From contig DASTCG010000040.1 in the NCBI GenBank assembly GCA_035711385.1, forward strand, positions 1-22,279: DNA of 22,279 nucleotides. The letters are read 5' to 3'. Below, piece after piece: positions 9,209 to 16,279 of the stretch (position 1 is its first letter; every line of letters starts with the position of its first letter). A program made the position numbers and the translations under genes. The stretch comes from JACDAN01 sp035711385. Lineage in GTDB: Bacteria > Actinomycetota > Thermoleophilia > Gaiellales > Gaiellaceae. The notes under the pieces were generated by a model. That model saw only the letters and a program-made list of their open reading frames with translations, made no database searches and was not told where the DNA came from.

Positions 9209-10276
9209 ATGATGAAACGGCATCCTTCCGCACGCTGGCCAACCGCTCTGCTCGGGTTGGCGCTCGTGCTCGTTTCGGCGCTCGTGGCGGTCTCGCCGCT
9301 GGGGGCTGCCGAGAAGAACGCATACACGGTCACGCCCCTGGTCTCGGATCAGGCCGGGGTCGCGGCTCACACCGACCCGAACCTCGTCAATGCCTGGGGC
9401 CTGACGGCGAGTGGGGCCTCGCCGTGGTGGGTCTCCGACAACGGCAAGGACCTCTCGACGCTGTACCGGGGAGACGGAACGCCGCAGTCGCTCGTCGTTG
9501 ACGTCGCCGGAGGTCCGACGGGAACGGTCTTCAATCCGACGAGCGGTTTCCTCCTGCCCACCGGCGGCAAGGCGCTGTTCCTGTTCGATAGCGAGGACGG
9601 CATCGTCCGCGGGTGGAACGCCGCGCAGGGAACGACTGCCAAAGTGGTCGCGGACCGCTCGAGCGAGGGGGCGATCTACAAGGGGCTCGCGATCGCCGAC
9701 ACCGCGTCGGGGCCGCGGCTCTATGCGGCCGACTTCCACAACGCGCGGATCGACGTCTTCAACGGCAGCTTCGGTCTCGTTCCGGGTGGCTTCGAAGACC
9801 CGGCGCTGCTGGCGGGCTACGCCCCGTTCAACGTCCAGACCATCGGCGACCGTGTCTTCGTCGCGTACGCCAAGCAGGACGAGGACGCCGAGGACGAGGT
9901 GGCCGGCCAGGGCGCCGGCTTCGTCGATGCATACGACCTCGCGGGCAACCTGCTCGGGCGAGTGGCTCAGCACGGACAGCTGAATGCGCCGTGGGGGCTC
10001 GCGCTCGCGCCGGGCGGCTTCGGTCGCTTCGGAGGCGACCTGCTCGTGGGCAACTTCGGCGACGGACAGATCAACGCCTACGAGGAGCTTCCGAACGGGC
10101 ACTTCGAGCACCGCGGCGAGCTGCGAGGCTCGGACGGAAAGCCGCTCACGATCGACGGTCTGTGGGCGCTTCGGTTCGGCAACGGCGGCAACGCGGGGCC
10201 GACGGGAACGCTCTTCTTCACGGCGGGCCCGGACGAGGAGTCCCACGGGCTCTTCGGGTCGATCACCGCAGACTGA
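9209..10276 (+). CDS. Secreted TIGR03118-family protein (predicted beta-propeller)
   Basis: Protein of 355 residues with a clear export signal: MMKRH, a hydrophobic stretch of about 20 residues, and a probable cleavage site after an Ala-rich segment near residue 33. The mature part resembles the uncharacterised TIGR03118 family: DPNLVNAWGLTASGASPWWV, FNPTSG, LYAADFHNARIDVF, LNAPWGLALAP, LLVGNFGDGQINAY and TIDGLWALRFGNGG. The recurring WGL/YAADF/GNFGDG blocks suggest NHL/SMP-30-like propeller blades. An acidic insert (EDEDAEDE-like, around residue 220) is unusual. AAGGAG at 9198-9203 is 5 bases from ATG 9209. No enzymatic function is known to me for this family. The gene is followed by a strong hairpin. 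Confidence 0.85.
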   Translation: MMKRHPSARWPTALLGLALVLVSALVAVSPLGAAEKNAYTVTPLVSDQAGVAAHTDPNLVNAWGLTASGASPWWVSDNGKDLSTLYRGDGTPQSLVVDVAGGPTGTVFNPTSGFLLPTGGKALFLFDSEDGIVRGWNAAQGTTAKVVADRSSEGAIYKGLAIADTASGPRLYAADFHNARIDVFNGSFGLVPGGFEDPALLAGYAPFNVQTIGDRVFVAYAKQDEDAEDEVAGQGAGFVDAYDLAGNLLGRVAQHGQLNAPWGLALAPGGFGRFGGDLLVGNFGDGQINAYEELPNGHFEHRGELRGSDGKPLTIDGLWALRFGNGGNAGPTGTLFFTAGPDEESHGLFGSITAD

Positions 10277-10283
10277 GGGGAAT

Positions 10284-10316
10284 CGCGGCGGCGCGCGCTC
10301 GCCGCGCGCCGCCGCG
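10284..10316. terminator. GC-rich hairpin between convergent genes, probable bidirectional terminator
   Basis: A perfect 14-bp inverted repeat (10284-10297 with 10303-10316) surrounds a 5-base loop (CTCGC). It lies in the 45-base gap between the stops of the TIGR03118 gene (+) and the channel-like gene (-), where a shared terminator is expected. Neither side has a U tract, which is common in very GC-rich actinobacteria. The symmetry is seen directly; termination is inferred. Confidence 0.7.
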
Positions 10317-10321
10317 CCTCG

Positions 10322-10648
10322 TCAAGCCTCTGGTTCTTTGCGCGCCGCCGCGAGCAGGTCGAGCTTGTGCTCGAGCTCGTCGAAGCGCCTCTCCATGTGC
10401 TCTCGGTCGCTCAGCTCGTCCTGTCTTCGCTCCGCCTCGTGTTGGCTCGCCGCCCGCGTGACGAAGGTCGACGTGATGACGGCCGTGATGATCGCAATGA
10501 ACGCGGTTCCGTACAGCATCACCGCCGCCCCCACGAGCCTGCCCGTCAACTCCGCCGGCGTGACGTCCCCGTACCCGACCGTGGTAACGGTCTGGAGAGA
10601 CCACCACATTCCGATTCCGACGTTCGGCGCCGCTCGATGACATTCCAC
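10322..10648 (-). CDS. K+-channel pore protein lacking its first transmembrane helix (probably truncated)
   Basis: The frame encodes the C-terminal half of a two-TM potassium channel (Ion_trans_2 type). WWSLQTVTTVGYGD contains the pore helix and the TVGYGD selectivity filter. It is followed by a second TM segment (residues about 37-62) and a charged, coiled-coil-like tail rich in Glu, Arg and Leu. Related small channels carry a first TM helix before the motif PNVGIGMWW. Here only about 8 residues precede it before the frame enters the 3' end of the AI-2E gene. The only nearby start is GTG at 10648, with no visible Shine-Dalgarno. A two-TM pore cannot form without TM1, so this is probably a remnant or damaged gene. 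Alternatively it could be expressed as a modulatory fragment. Confidence 0.65.
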   Translation of the reverse strand: MECHRAAPNVGIGMWWSLQTVTTVGYGDVTPAELTGRLVGAAVMLYGTAFIAIITAVITSTFVTRAASQHEAERRQDELSDREHMERRFDELEHKLDLLAAARKEPEA

Positions 10649-10665
10649 CGGCCCATCGCGACGGC

Positions 10666-11751
10666 CTATGCGCCCTCGGCCGGAGATTCCAGCTGCGCCC
10701 TCGCGGTCGCGACCCGATCGCGTCGAGCCTGGCTGAGCTCCTGAACGAAGATCTGGAGGGTCGCGGCGAGCGGGACCGCGGTCAGCGCGCCCAGGACACC
10801 GAGCAACGCCCCGAAGAGCGTGACCGCGACGATGATGAAGAAGCCCGAGAGGCGAACGGCCCTGCCCTGGATCTTCGGGGTCAGGATGTTGTTCTCGACC
10901 TGTTGGTACACCAGGATGACCGCGAGCATGACCAGCGCCGACGTCAGTCCCTCTTCGGCCCAGAGCGTCGGTACGAGGACGAAGCCGGCGATCGTGGCAC
11001 CGAGGTTCGGGATCATGTCGAGCAGCCCGGCGATCACGCCGAGCCCCACGGCGTAGCTCGAGCCGAGCAGCCACGCAGTGGTGCCTTGCACCGTGCCTGC
11101 GATCGTCGCGATGACGACGACGCCGATCGCCCAGCGCGACACCGACTCGGTCACCCGCTCCCACACGCCGAGCCAACGCTCGTCCTCGCCCGGCATGAGC
11201 ACGCTGGCGAGCGAGCGCTTCAGATTGGTCACGTCGGTGAGCAGGAAGAGGCAGATGAACAAGATCGTGAAGGCGGCCAGGAAGACCGAGAAGAAGCCCC
11301 CCGCGATGCCGAGAACGCTCGAGATGGCGTCGGGAATCGAGACCGACACCTGCTGAGCTCCCGACTGAACGTTCTCGGCGGCACCCGAGTCGCCGAGCCA
11401 GGAGAGCTCTCCTGAGTCGCGCAGACTCTGGACGATCGTCGGCAAGTCCTTCAAGGCGTCTCGCACGCCGCCGACGAGCGGGACGAGGAGCAGCAGGAAA
11501 AAGACCGTCACCACGAGTGCGGTGCCGAGCACGGTGACGGTCGCAGCCAGACCGCGAGAGAGCCGCGTTTTCGCCATGACGAATCGAACCGGGTACTCGA
11601 AGACGAGCGCCAGGAAGATCCCGACGAAGACGATCAGGAAGGTATCGCCGATTGCCCGAAAGGCGGCGATGACCCCGACGGCGGCCGCGACGACGATCAG
11701 CGTCCGAACCGGTACGAGAAGCTCTACACGGCGACTGCCCGTGGAACTCAT
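10666..11751 (-). CDS. AI-2E family transporter (PF01594 type)
   Basis: Polytopic membrane protein of 361 residues, the usual length for the family. It has N-terminal hydrophobic segments (about 15-50 and 70-95), an extracytoplasmic stretch around 95-145, and a C-terminal membrane region. Family hallmarks are DMIPNLGATI (residues 245-254) and QQVENNILTPKIQGRAVRLS (283-302), followed by a glycine-rich TM segment (FGALLGVLGALTAVPLAA). Family members were first linked to autoinducer-2 export (TqsA/YdiK), and others act as Na+/H+ antiporters, so the substrate cannot be assigned. It sits 66 bases after the YihY-type gene on the same strand. Start ATG 11751 has no strong ribosome-binding site. Confidence 0.9.
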   Translation of the reverse strand: MSSTGSRRVELLVPVRTLIVVAAAVGVIAAFRAIGDTFLIVFVGIFLALVFEYPVRFVMAKTRLSRGLAATVTVLGTALVVTVFFLLLLVPLVGGVRDALKDLPTIVQSLRDSGELSWLGDSGAAENVQSGAQQVSVSIPDAISSVLGIAGGFFSVFLAAFTILFICLFLLTDVTNLKRSLASVLMPGEDERWLGVWERVTESVSRWAIGVVVIATIAGTVQGTTAWLLGSSYAVGLGVIAGLLDMIPNLGATIAGFVLVPTLWAEEGLTSALVMLAVILVYQQVENNILTPKIQGRAVRLSGFFIIVAVTLFGALLGVLGALTAVPLAATLQIFVQELSQARRDRVATARAQLESPAEGA

Positions 11752-11817
11752 GCTGCTGCAGAGTCTAGGAAGCAGGTCGGCGGATTCCGCTGCACGGCCT
11801 CGCTGAGCGACCCGCCC

Positions 11818-12699
11818 TCAGGCCGCTCGGGATCGCCGCTCCCACAACGTCGCATTGACGACCGCGGAGGCGACGACGAGCCTGCTGATCAGGAAGAGGC
11901 CGACGAGCAGGGCGGCCGCGACCCCGAGCGCTCCGTAGGTTCCCTGCTTCGCAACGGCCCAGGGGCTGATCACGTAGACGATGACGGCGTGGAACAGCTC
12001 GACGCCCATCGCGAGCACGAGTGCACCGGGAATGAGCGCCGTCCACGGCGCGTCGCGGTGAGGAAGCCGAACCGCGATCAGCACCCAGAGACCGGCGTAG
12101 GGCACGAGCGCGACCAGCGTGGCGAGCACGCCGGGGGCAGTCGACCACGCCCGGATCGCGCTCGCGGCTGTGGAGACGACGCCGAAGCACAAGAGCAGGA
12201 CGAGCAACCTCAGCGACAACACCAGCTTCGGCTTCGGGGCCCTGGCGCGAACATCGGTCCACACGAGCCGATGCGCGCCGATCAGCACCCGGAGCATGCT
12301 CCTCGTGGCCCAGATCAGGACGGGGATGCCGATCAGGAGCGCATACCAGCGGTTCGGACTGTCGGCGGCGTTCGCGATCGAGTTCGAGATCAGCCCTTCC
12401 AGGCCCAGCGAGTGCGCTGCCTCCTCGAGAGACTCGGACGAGGCGTCGGCAGCGAAGCCGAGGCCGGCGACGGCGATGAGGGCGAGCGGGAGCAGCCAGA
12501 TGAACAGCCGGTAGGCAAGCGCGCCCGCGATGATCCCGCCACCCACCTCGCTGTCGCGTTCCACCATCTCGAACAGCGTGTCGACCGAGCGACGTCGTTC
12601 CCGTTCGTCCTGGGCCCGCTGTGCGAGCCGCTCACCGTCCGCCCGCAAGGACGCCACCCACGACCGTGCTCGCTCCAGACGCGACTGAGGCGCGGCCAT
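11818..12699 (-). CDS. YihY/BrkB-family inner-membrane protein
   Basis: Protein of 293 residues with a charged N-terminal helix (residues 1-50) and about six TM segments. The block GGGIIAGALAYRLFIWLLPLAL near residues 52-73 is the characteristic start of the YihY/BrkB domain. Further typical pieces are YALLIGIPVLIWATRSMLRVL, ALVPYAGLWVLIAVRLPHRD and GTYGALGVAAALLVGLFLIS. The family was once misannotated as ribonuclease BN, and its function is still unsettled; some members affect serum resistance or envelope properties. ATG 12699 is preceded by AAGGGG almost directly adjacent, which is unusually close, so a slightly later start is possible. Part of a four-gene minus-strand series of membrane proteins. 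Confidence 0.88.
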   Translation of the reverse strand: MAAPQSRLERARSWVASLRADGERLAQRAQDERERRRSVDTLFEMVERDSEVGGGIIAGALAYRLFIWLLPLALIAVAGLGFAADASSESLEEAAHSLGLEGLISNSIANAADSPNRWYALLIGIPVLIWATRSMLRVLIGAHRLVWTDVRARAPKPKLVLSLRLLVLLLCFGVVSTAASAIRAWSTAPGVLATLVALVPYAGLWVLIAVRLPHRDAPWTALIPGALVLAMGVELFHAVIVYVISPWAVAKQGTYGALGVAAALLVGLFLISRLVVASAVVNATLWERRSRAA

Positions 12700-12763
12700 C
12701 CCCTTCGGGGGTTCTCGCTCTGTGGGTTCCGTGCCCTCGCCTCCCGCGCACCGACCGTGACGG

Positions 12764-13273
12764 TTACGTCGCCGGTACCGGCACCGTCTCTTTCGCCTCC
12801 CGGTCTCTCGGCCAGAGGAGGTAGGTCGCGACCAGCGCTATCGCGCAGCCAAGCATCGTGTCGAGCAAGCGGTGCCCGGCCCAGCCCGCCACGTCTCCGG
12901 TCGGCGCTCCCGCCAGGAGAATCGAGCCGATCGAGGTGAGGGCGCCGCCGACGATCACGTATGCCGGGCTGAGGCCGACACCCGCGAAGAGGATGACGAT
13001 GCCGAGCGAGAAGAGCACTCGGTCCGGCATGACGTAGGACGCGACGGCCAGTGCTACGACGCCGAACAGCGTGCTCCCGACGCGCACCAGCGCCAAGTCC
13101 TTCGGCGCTTTTCCCGTCGTGAGGAGCACGATGTAGGCGGCGAAGAAGATCCAGAACGCGTCACGACCGCCCTCGCGCTGGAAGAAGAACATCAGGATCG
13201 CCAGCGGGATCGCGCGCCGAACGCCGTCGCGCGCATGCTCGTCGAAGCTCCGCAGCGACTCCCACATCAGCAT
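12764..13273 (-). CDS. FUSC-type membrane protein, N-terminally short
   Basis: About 169 residues forming one FUSC_2-like (fusaric-acid-resistance-like, PF13515) membrane domain. It has an amphipathic start (RSFDEHARDGVRRAIPLAI), the block FWIFFAAYIVLLTTGKAPKD, then RVGSTLFGVVALAV, and later hydrophobic helices ending in LVATYLLWPRDRE. Most FUSC proteins are 350 residues or longer, with an N-terminal membrane half preceding this domain; that half is absent here. ATG 13273, or ATG 13267 with GGCGGAG about 6 bases upstream, is the likely start. A longer frame from 13348 runs antisense to the kinase-like gene and looks non-native. Family members are linked to aromatic-compound efflux, but the substrate here is unknown. 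See the finding on the 13260-13290 junction. Confidence 0.7.
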   Translation of the reverse strand: MLMWESLRSFDEHARDGVRRAIPLAILMFFFQREGGRDAFWIFFAAYIVLLTTGKAPKDLALVRVGSTLFGVVALAVASYVMPDRVLFSLGIVILFAGVGLSPAYVIVGGALTSIGSILLAGAPTGDVAGWAGHRLLDTMLGCAIALVATYLLWPRDREAKETVPVPAT

Positions 13274-13280
13274 CTCCGCC

Positions 13281-14024
13281 GTGATCCGGTGCCGAACTGC
13301 CGAGGGCTGCCCGGCGGTGCTGAAAGTGAGTCCGGAGCGGCCCCGCATCCTGGACGAAGCAGCCGCGCTCGCTCGCTGGCGAACCGTTCACGTACCCGCC
13401 GTCCTTGCCGTCGACGAGGCTGCCGGCGCACTCCTGATCGAGGCAATAGACCCCGGCACGTCGCTCGCCGAATCGATGGCCCACCCGCGCCTTGAGAGCC
13501 GCGCCGCCCTCGTGACGTCTCTTCACATGGATGGGGTGCCCGAGCCCTCCTACCACCCAGTCGCGGACCGCATCGCCTACCTCTACGAATCCGGGAGGAA
13601 GAACTACGAGCGCCGGCCCGACCTTGCCGCGCTGATCTTCCCCGAGCTGTACGAGCGCGGGCGTCAGCTGGCGATGCGGCTAGCCGAGGATGCGCCTGCG
13701 GCGGTTCTGCTCCACGGCGATCTCACTCCGGTGAACGTCCTGGACGGCGGCGAGGAGCGGGGCCTCGTTGCGATCGACCCGGCGCCCTGCGTCGGTGACC
13801 CGGCCTTCGATGCAATCGACCTGGTGCTCTGGCAGGCCGGGGATGTCGAGACCATCGCTGCACGCGCCGAAGGGCTGGCTCCCGCGATCGGAGCAGAGCC
13901 CAGACGTCTTTTCAAGTGGTGCGCCGCCTTCGCAGCCATGACCGCCCTGGAGATAGCCGAGGCATCCGAGAACTCCCGTGAGCGCGTTGCGCCCTTCCTG
14001 GCGCTCGCTAGAGCCGAGACCTGA
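13281..14024 (+). CDS. Aminoglycoside phosphotransferase-like kinase (APH(6)/streptomycin kinase type), N-terminally clipped
   Basis: Protein of 247 residues with a kinase-like fold. AVLKV (Lys15) is the ATP-binding lysine strand, followed by LDEAAALARW (helix C region), GALLIEAIDPGTSL (hinge), the catalytic loop HGDLTPVNVLDG (His145, Asp147, Asn152) and the metal-binding IDPAPCVGDPAFDAID (Asp166). The DP in place of the more usual DF or DW is typical of APH(6)/streptomycin 6-kinase relatives. Those relatives are near 280-300 residues and have 25-35 more residues ahead of the lysine strand, forming the first beta strands and the nucleotide loop. Here the first start is GTG 13281, with no Shine-Dalgarno. 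It could be an inactive remnant or a functional short form. Antibiotic resistance should not be assumed, since many relatives are housekeeping small-molecule kinases. Confidence 0.7.
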   Translation: MIRCRTAEGCPAVLKVSPERPRILDEAAALARWRTVHVPAVLAVDEAAGALLIEAIDPGTSLAESMAHPRLESRAALVTSLHMDGVPEPSYHPVADRIAYLYESGRKNYERRPDLAALIFPELYERGRQLAMRLAEDAPAAVLLHGDLTPVNVLDGGEERGLVAIDPAPCVGDPAFDAIDLVLWQAGDVETIAARAEGLAPAIGAEPRRLFKWCAAFAAMTALEIAEASENSRERVAPFLALARAET

Positions 14025-14071
14025 TCGTGGACTCCTGAGATGCGAAACCCGCGCCAGAGCAGGGGAGACTT

Positions 14072-14099
14072 GGGCGACTGACGTTTTCGCCCTTTGTTG
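14072..14099 (+). terminator. Possible rho-independent terminator after the kinase-like gene
   Basis: GGGCGA (14072-14077) and TCGCCC (14087-14092) form a 6-bp stem with a 9-base loop, followed directly by TTTGTTGG. It lies 47 bases after the kinase-like stop and before the 3' end of the convergent secreted-protein gene. The stem is short, so confidence is modest. Confidence 0.45.
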
Positions 14100-14114
14100 G
14101 CAGCCGTCGGCGAG

Positions 14115-14564
14115 TCAGCAGGTGGAGGCGAAGTTGTCGAATTCGACCGTGACCGTGCCGTCGGGAGCGATGGTGATGTGAATCAGCTCGCTCACGATGA
14201 AGCTCTCGGCGCCGCCCGTGGCCTGAATGTGGAAGCGGTTCACAAATGTCTCTGTGGTTCCGCCCGGCGGTGAGATCACGATCAAGTCCCGCGTGAGGCC
14301 CGTTGCGTGGAAGACCGTCCCAGTGACCAGATCGACTCCTGTCACACCTTGCGGCTGGAAGTGGAACGCAATGACCTCGCCGCCCGAGGGAGTTGTCGTC
14401 TCCGAAATGACGGCCAGCAGCGTCCCTGACAGGTGGATCGGGTCGCCGTTGCAGAGCGGGAAGGTGCTGTCAAACGTCATCTTTTCGACGGTCGTTGCGG
14501 CCTGCGCACTGGCGGATGCAGCGAGCGCCCCGACGACCGCCAGAATCACAAGGAGTCGCCTCAT
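14115..14564 (-). CDS. Small secreted protein of unknown function
   Basis: 149-residue protein with a clean signal peptide: MRRLLVILAVVGALAASASA followed by QA|ATT, with predicted cleavage around residue 22. The mature part is rich in beta-branched residues and Gly/Thr, with only two cysteines (PLCNGD near the N terminus and the C-terminal STC). They could form a disulfide closing a beta-sandwich. I chose ATG 14564 because AGGAGG (14571-14576 on the complement) lies 6 bases upstream. A longer frame to 14621 lacks such a site and would put RRRR-rich residues before the signal. I do not recognise the family. Similar short exported beta-proteins are common in soil actinobacteria (general impression). 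Confidence 0.75.
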   Translation of the reverse strand: MRRLLVILAVVGALAASASAQAATTVEKMTFDSTFPLCNGDPIHLSGTLLAVISETTTPSGGEVIAFHFQPQGVTGVDLVTGTVFHATGLTRDLIVISPPGGTTETFVNRFHIQATGGAESFIVSELIHITIAPDGTVTVEFDNFASTC

Positions 14565-14847
14565 CTGTCGCCTCCTTCTTGACCCCTGGACATGAACTAC
14601 GGATTGTCCCATCCTGCACAAGGACGGTCAACAAAGGCAGCCCGGCTAGCTGTGTGCCGGGCACCCACTCGGACGGAGCCCCAGGCAAGGCTCATTGCGA
14701 AACAAGCTCTAAGCGCCGCGGTGGGCGAGGCGCGACCACCGACGCGAACGCGCGATGGACGCACCGGCCCACCACGATCACCGCGACCGCCGCCCGCGAC
14801 GAGCACGACCCACCGCGGGGGCACTGCCGCGGCGCCTGAGCCAGCGA

Positions 14848-14875
14848 GGGAACTCGAGCGGGCGGGCGAGTTCCC
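14848..14875. repeat. Perfect 9-bp inverted repeat (hairpin)
   Basis: GGGAACTCG and CGAGTTCCC flank a 10-base G-rich loop. It lies about 280 bases past the end of the minus-strand cupin-TPR gene. It could be a distant terminator or a processing site, but no U tract follows on either strand. Confidence 0.5.
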
Positions 14876-14900
14876 ACTCCGCTCGAGCTCCTAACGTCGT

Positions 14901-14920
14901 CGAGCTCGAGCTCGAGCTCG
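14901..14920. repeat. (CGAGCT)n self-complementary short tandem repeat
   Basis: Three copies of CGAGCT plus CG give a 20-base sequence that is its own reverse complement. Related CTCGAGCTC also occurs just upstream (14882-14890). It could form a hairpin or cruciform, or reflect replication slippage. No function is apparent. Confidence 0.6.
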
Positions 14921-15155
14921 GGAGCGGGGTTGCGGACTGGCGCCGCCGCGAGCGGGCTCCGGCGGGCGATGCCGCCGGCATCGCCAAGGCGGCGCGCTCA
15001 AGCGGCGGCGCGCCGACGATCCTGAGATTTGCGGGGGGCCGCCGCTCCCAGCTCGGCTACCTGACGTGCCGTGGGTTGCGCTGCGCGGTCGCGCCGAGCG
15101 TTGCCGCCGCAGCGAGCAGCGGACGCGTTTCTGCGCTGCGAGGCGCGGCGCGCGC

Positions 15156-15794
15156 TCAGCGCAGAGCCTGCTCGAACCGCGGGTCGTCGCGTACGGCGGC
15201 GAGGTCCTCGTCTCTGCGCGCGTCCTCGCGGAAGCGCGGAAACAGCTCGACGGACCGCCGGAGGTGGTCGAACGTGTCGTCGCCGGTGTCGCCCGCGAGG
15301 GTTGCGAAGCACGCGTAGTTGTAATGCAAGCCCGCGTGGTCCGGCATGTGCTCGAGGGCACCGCGGACCGCTTCGAGCGCGTCGGCGTAGCGCTGGTCGC
15401 CGTAGGCCTTCATCGACTCGTTGTGGAACGGCCACGCCTCACCCCAGTCGACTCCCTGGTACGCCTCGCCGGGTGTGGCGCCGACGGCGAGGACGGTTCC
15501 GTCCCCGGTCGCCTTCCGCCGCGACTCCGGCCCGACGAACACGAGTGTTCCTGGGGGCGCGTCGACCGTCTCGCCGTCGACCTCGAAGGTCGCGTTCCCG
15601 TCGAGCACGACGTACAGCTCCTCCTGGCCCGACCCGGCCTCGTCGTGCTCGCTGATCAGCGTCCCGTCCTCGCTGGGCGTGTAGGCGTTGATTCCGAATG
15701 CCTGGATCCCGAGGTGCTCGCGTACCGGGATATCTCTGCCGCGCCGCTCGATGTCGTCGAGGTGCGCGACTTGCCAGTTCGGCTCATCGCTCAT
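15156..15794 (-). CDS. Cupin-TPR fusion protein
   Basis: 212-residue cytoplasmic protein with two parts. Residues about 28-105 are a single cupin beta-barrel: H50, then QEELYVVLDGNATFEVDGE (E58/E59, Y61), then APPGTLVFVGPESRRKATG. The first metal motif keeps only one His and the Glu, and the second lacks its His, so canonical metal binding is doubtful. Residues about 117-212 are helical and TPR-like: NESMKAYGDQRYADALEAVR, HYNYACFATLAGD, and the frequent TPR-protein ending LAAVRDDPRFEQAL. The start ATG 15794 has an almost perfect Shine-Dalgarno (GGAGGTGATC) about 8 bases upstream, predicting strong translation. The gene is divergent from the LAL regulator. It could be a ligand sensor or a protein-interaction adaptor; this is inferred. 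Confidence 0.85.
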   Translation of the reverse strand: MSDEPNWQVAHLDDIERRGRDIPVREHLGIQAFGINAYTPSEDGTLISEHDEAGSGQEELYVVLDGNATFEVDGETVDAPPGTLVFVGPESRRKATGDGTVLAVGATPGEAYQGVDWGEAWPFHNESMKAYGDQRYADALEAVRGALEHMPDHAGLHYNYACFATLAGDTGDDTFDHLRRSVELFPRFREDARRDEDLAAVRDDPRFEQALR

Positions 15795-16279
15795 TCAGAT
15801 CACCTCCGTACAGCGCGCGTCGGTGCGAATCGTCAATCGTAACCGCCGTCAGCACGTCGCCTGAGGGAGGTGGGGCGGGGGCGCTGACTGATGGGCCTTC
15901 CGAGAGCAGATACCGCTCGACTCCATCACGGGCGCGTGGCGCCGTCAGGCCGAGGGCGCCAAAGTGAAGCTCGTCGATGAGAGGCGACGAACGAACCCCC
16001 GCGTGACCACGTTCTCTTGACGGCGCAGCAGCGCGACGAGGCCCACTCATGCGCTGATTTCTTTCCCTGTTTTTCGTTCGCGTAATGGTCTGCGAGTCCT
16101 GCCATCGCCGTTCGCGGCACGGCGGATCTCACATCGGTTCTGCTCGAACCGGTGCCGTGTAGCCGACCTGCTGTCGGATCAGACAACGCAGCTGTCGTGC
16201 GCGGCTGACCTCCGCCTTGCCATGGAAGTGGGCCGTTCGCCCTCGTTGAGGGCGCGACTTGAAGCGCTGAGCCGGCCGG
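15795..16279. other. 485-base divergent intergenic region
   Basis: This separates the cupin-TPR gene (-) from the LAL regulator (+) and must hold both promoters, but no clear -10/-35 pair can be picked by eye. The segment around 16050-16100 is less GC-rich (ATTTCTTTCCCTGTTTTTCG), so a promoter may lie there. An 88-codon minus-strand frame (15784-16050) ends inside the cupin-TPR start region. Its Pro/Arg/Ala-rich translation shows no domain, so it is not called as a gene. Confidence 0.4.

Larger units (their letters stand above)
14565..15155. other. 590-base intergenic stretch without a recognisable gene
   Basis: This lies upstream of the small secreted-protein gene and downstream of the cupin-TPR gene, both on the minus strand. 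Open frames occur on both strands, but their translations are Arg/Ala/Pro/Ser-rich and resemble noncoding high-GC sequence. Two inverted repeats are visible: GCCCGGC/GCCGGGC (14640-14646 with 14656-14662) and GGGAACTCG/CGAGTTCCC (14848-14856 with 14867-14875). A GAGCTC-type repeat tract is also present at 14901-14920. No tRNA or small-RNA gene could be identified. Confidence 0.5.

Noticed and set aside
14901..14920. CRISPR-like repeat
   Set aside because: It is a 6-base unit in direct tandem without spacers or cas genes; simple sequence repeat only.
14755..15318. 187-codon plus-strand frame over the gene-free stretch and the cupin-TPR 3' end
   Set aside because: It overlaps the well-supported minus-strand cupin-TPR gene, and its Arg/Ser/Ala-rich translation has no domain.
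15784..16050. 88-codon minus-strand frame upstream of the cupin-TPR gene
   Set aside because: The translation is Pro/Arg/Ala-rich with no motif, there is no clear ribosome-binding site, and its end only overlaps the next gene's leader.
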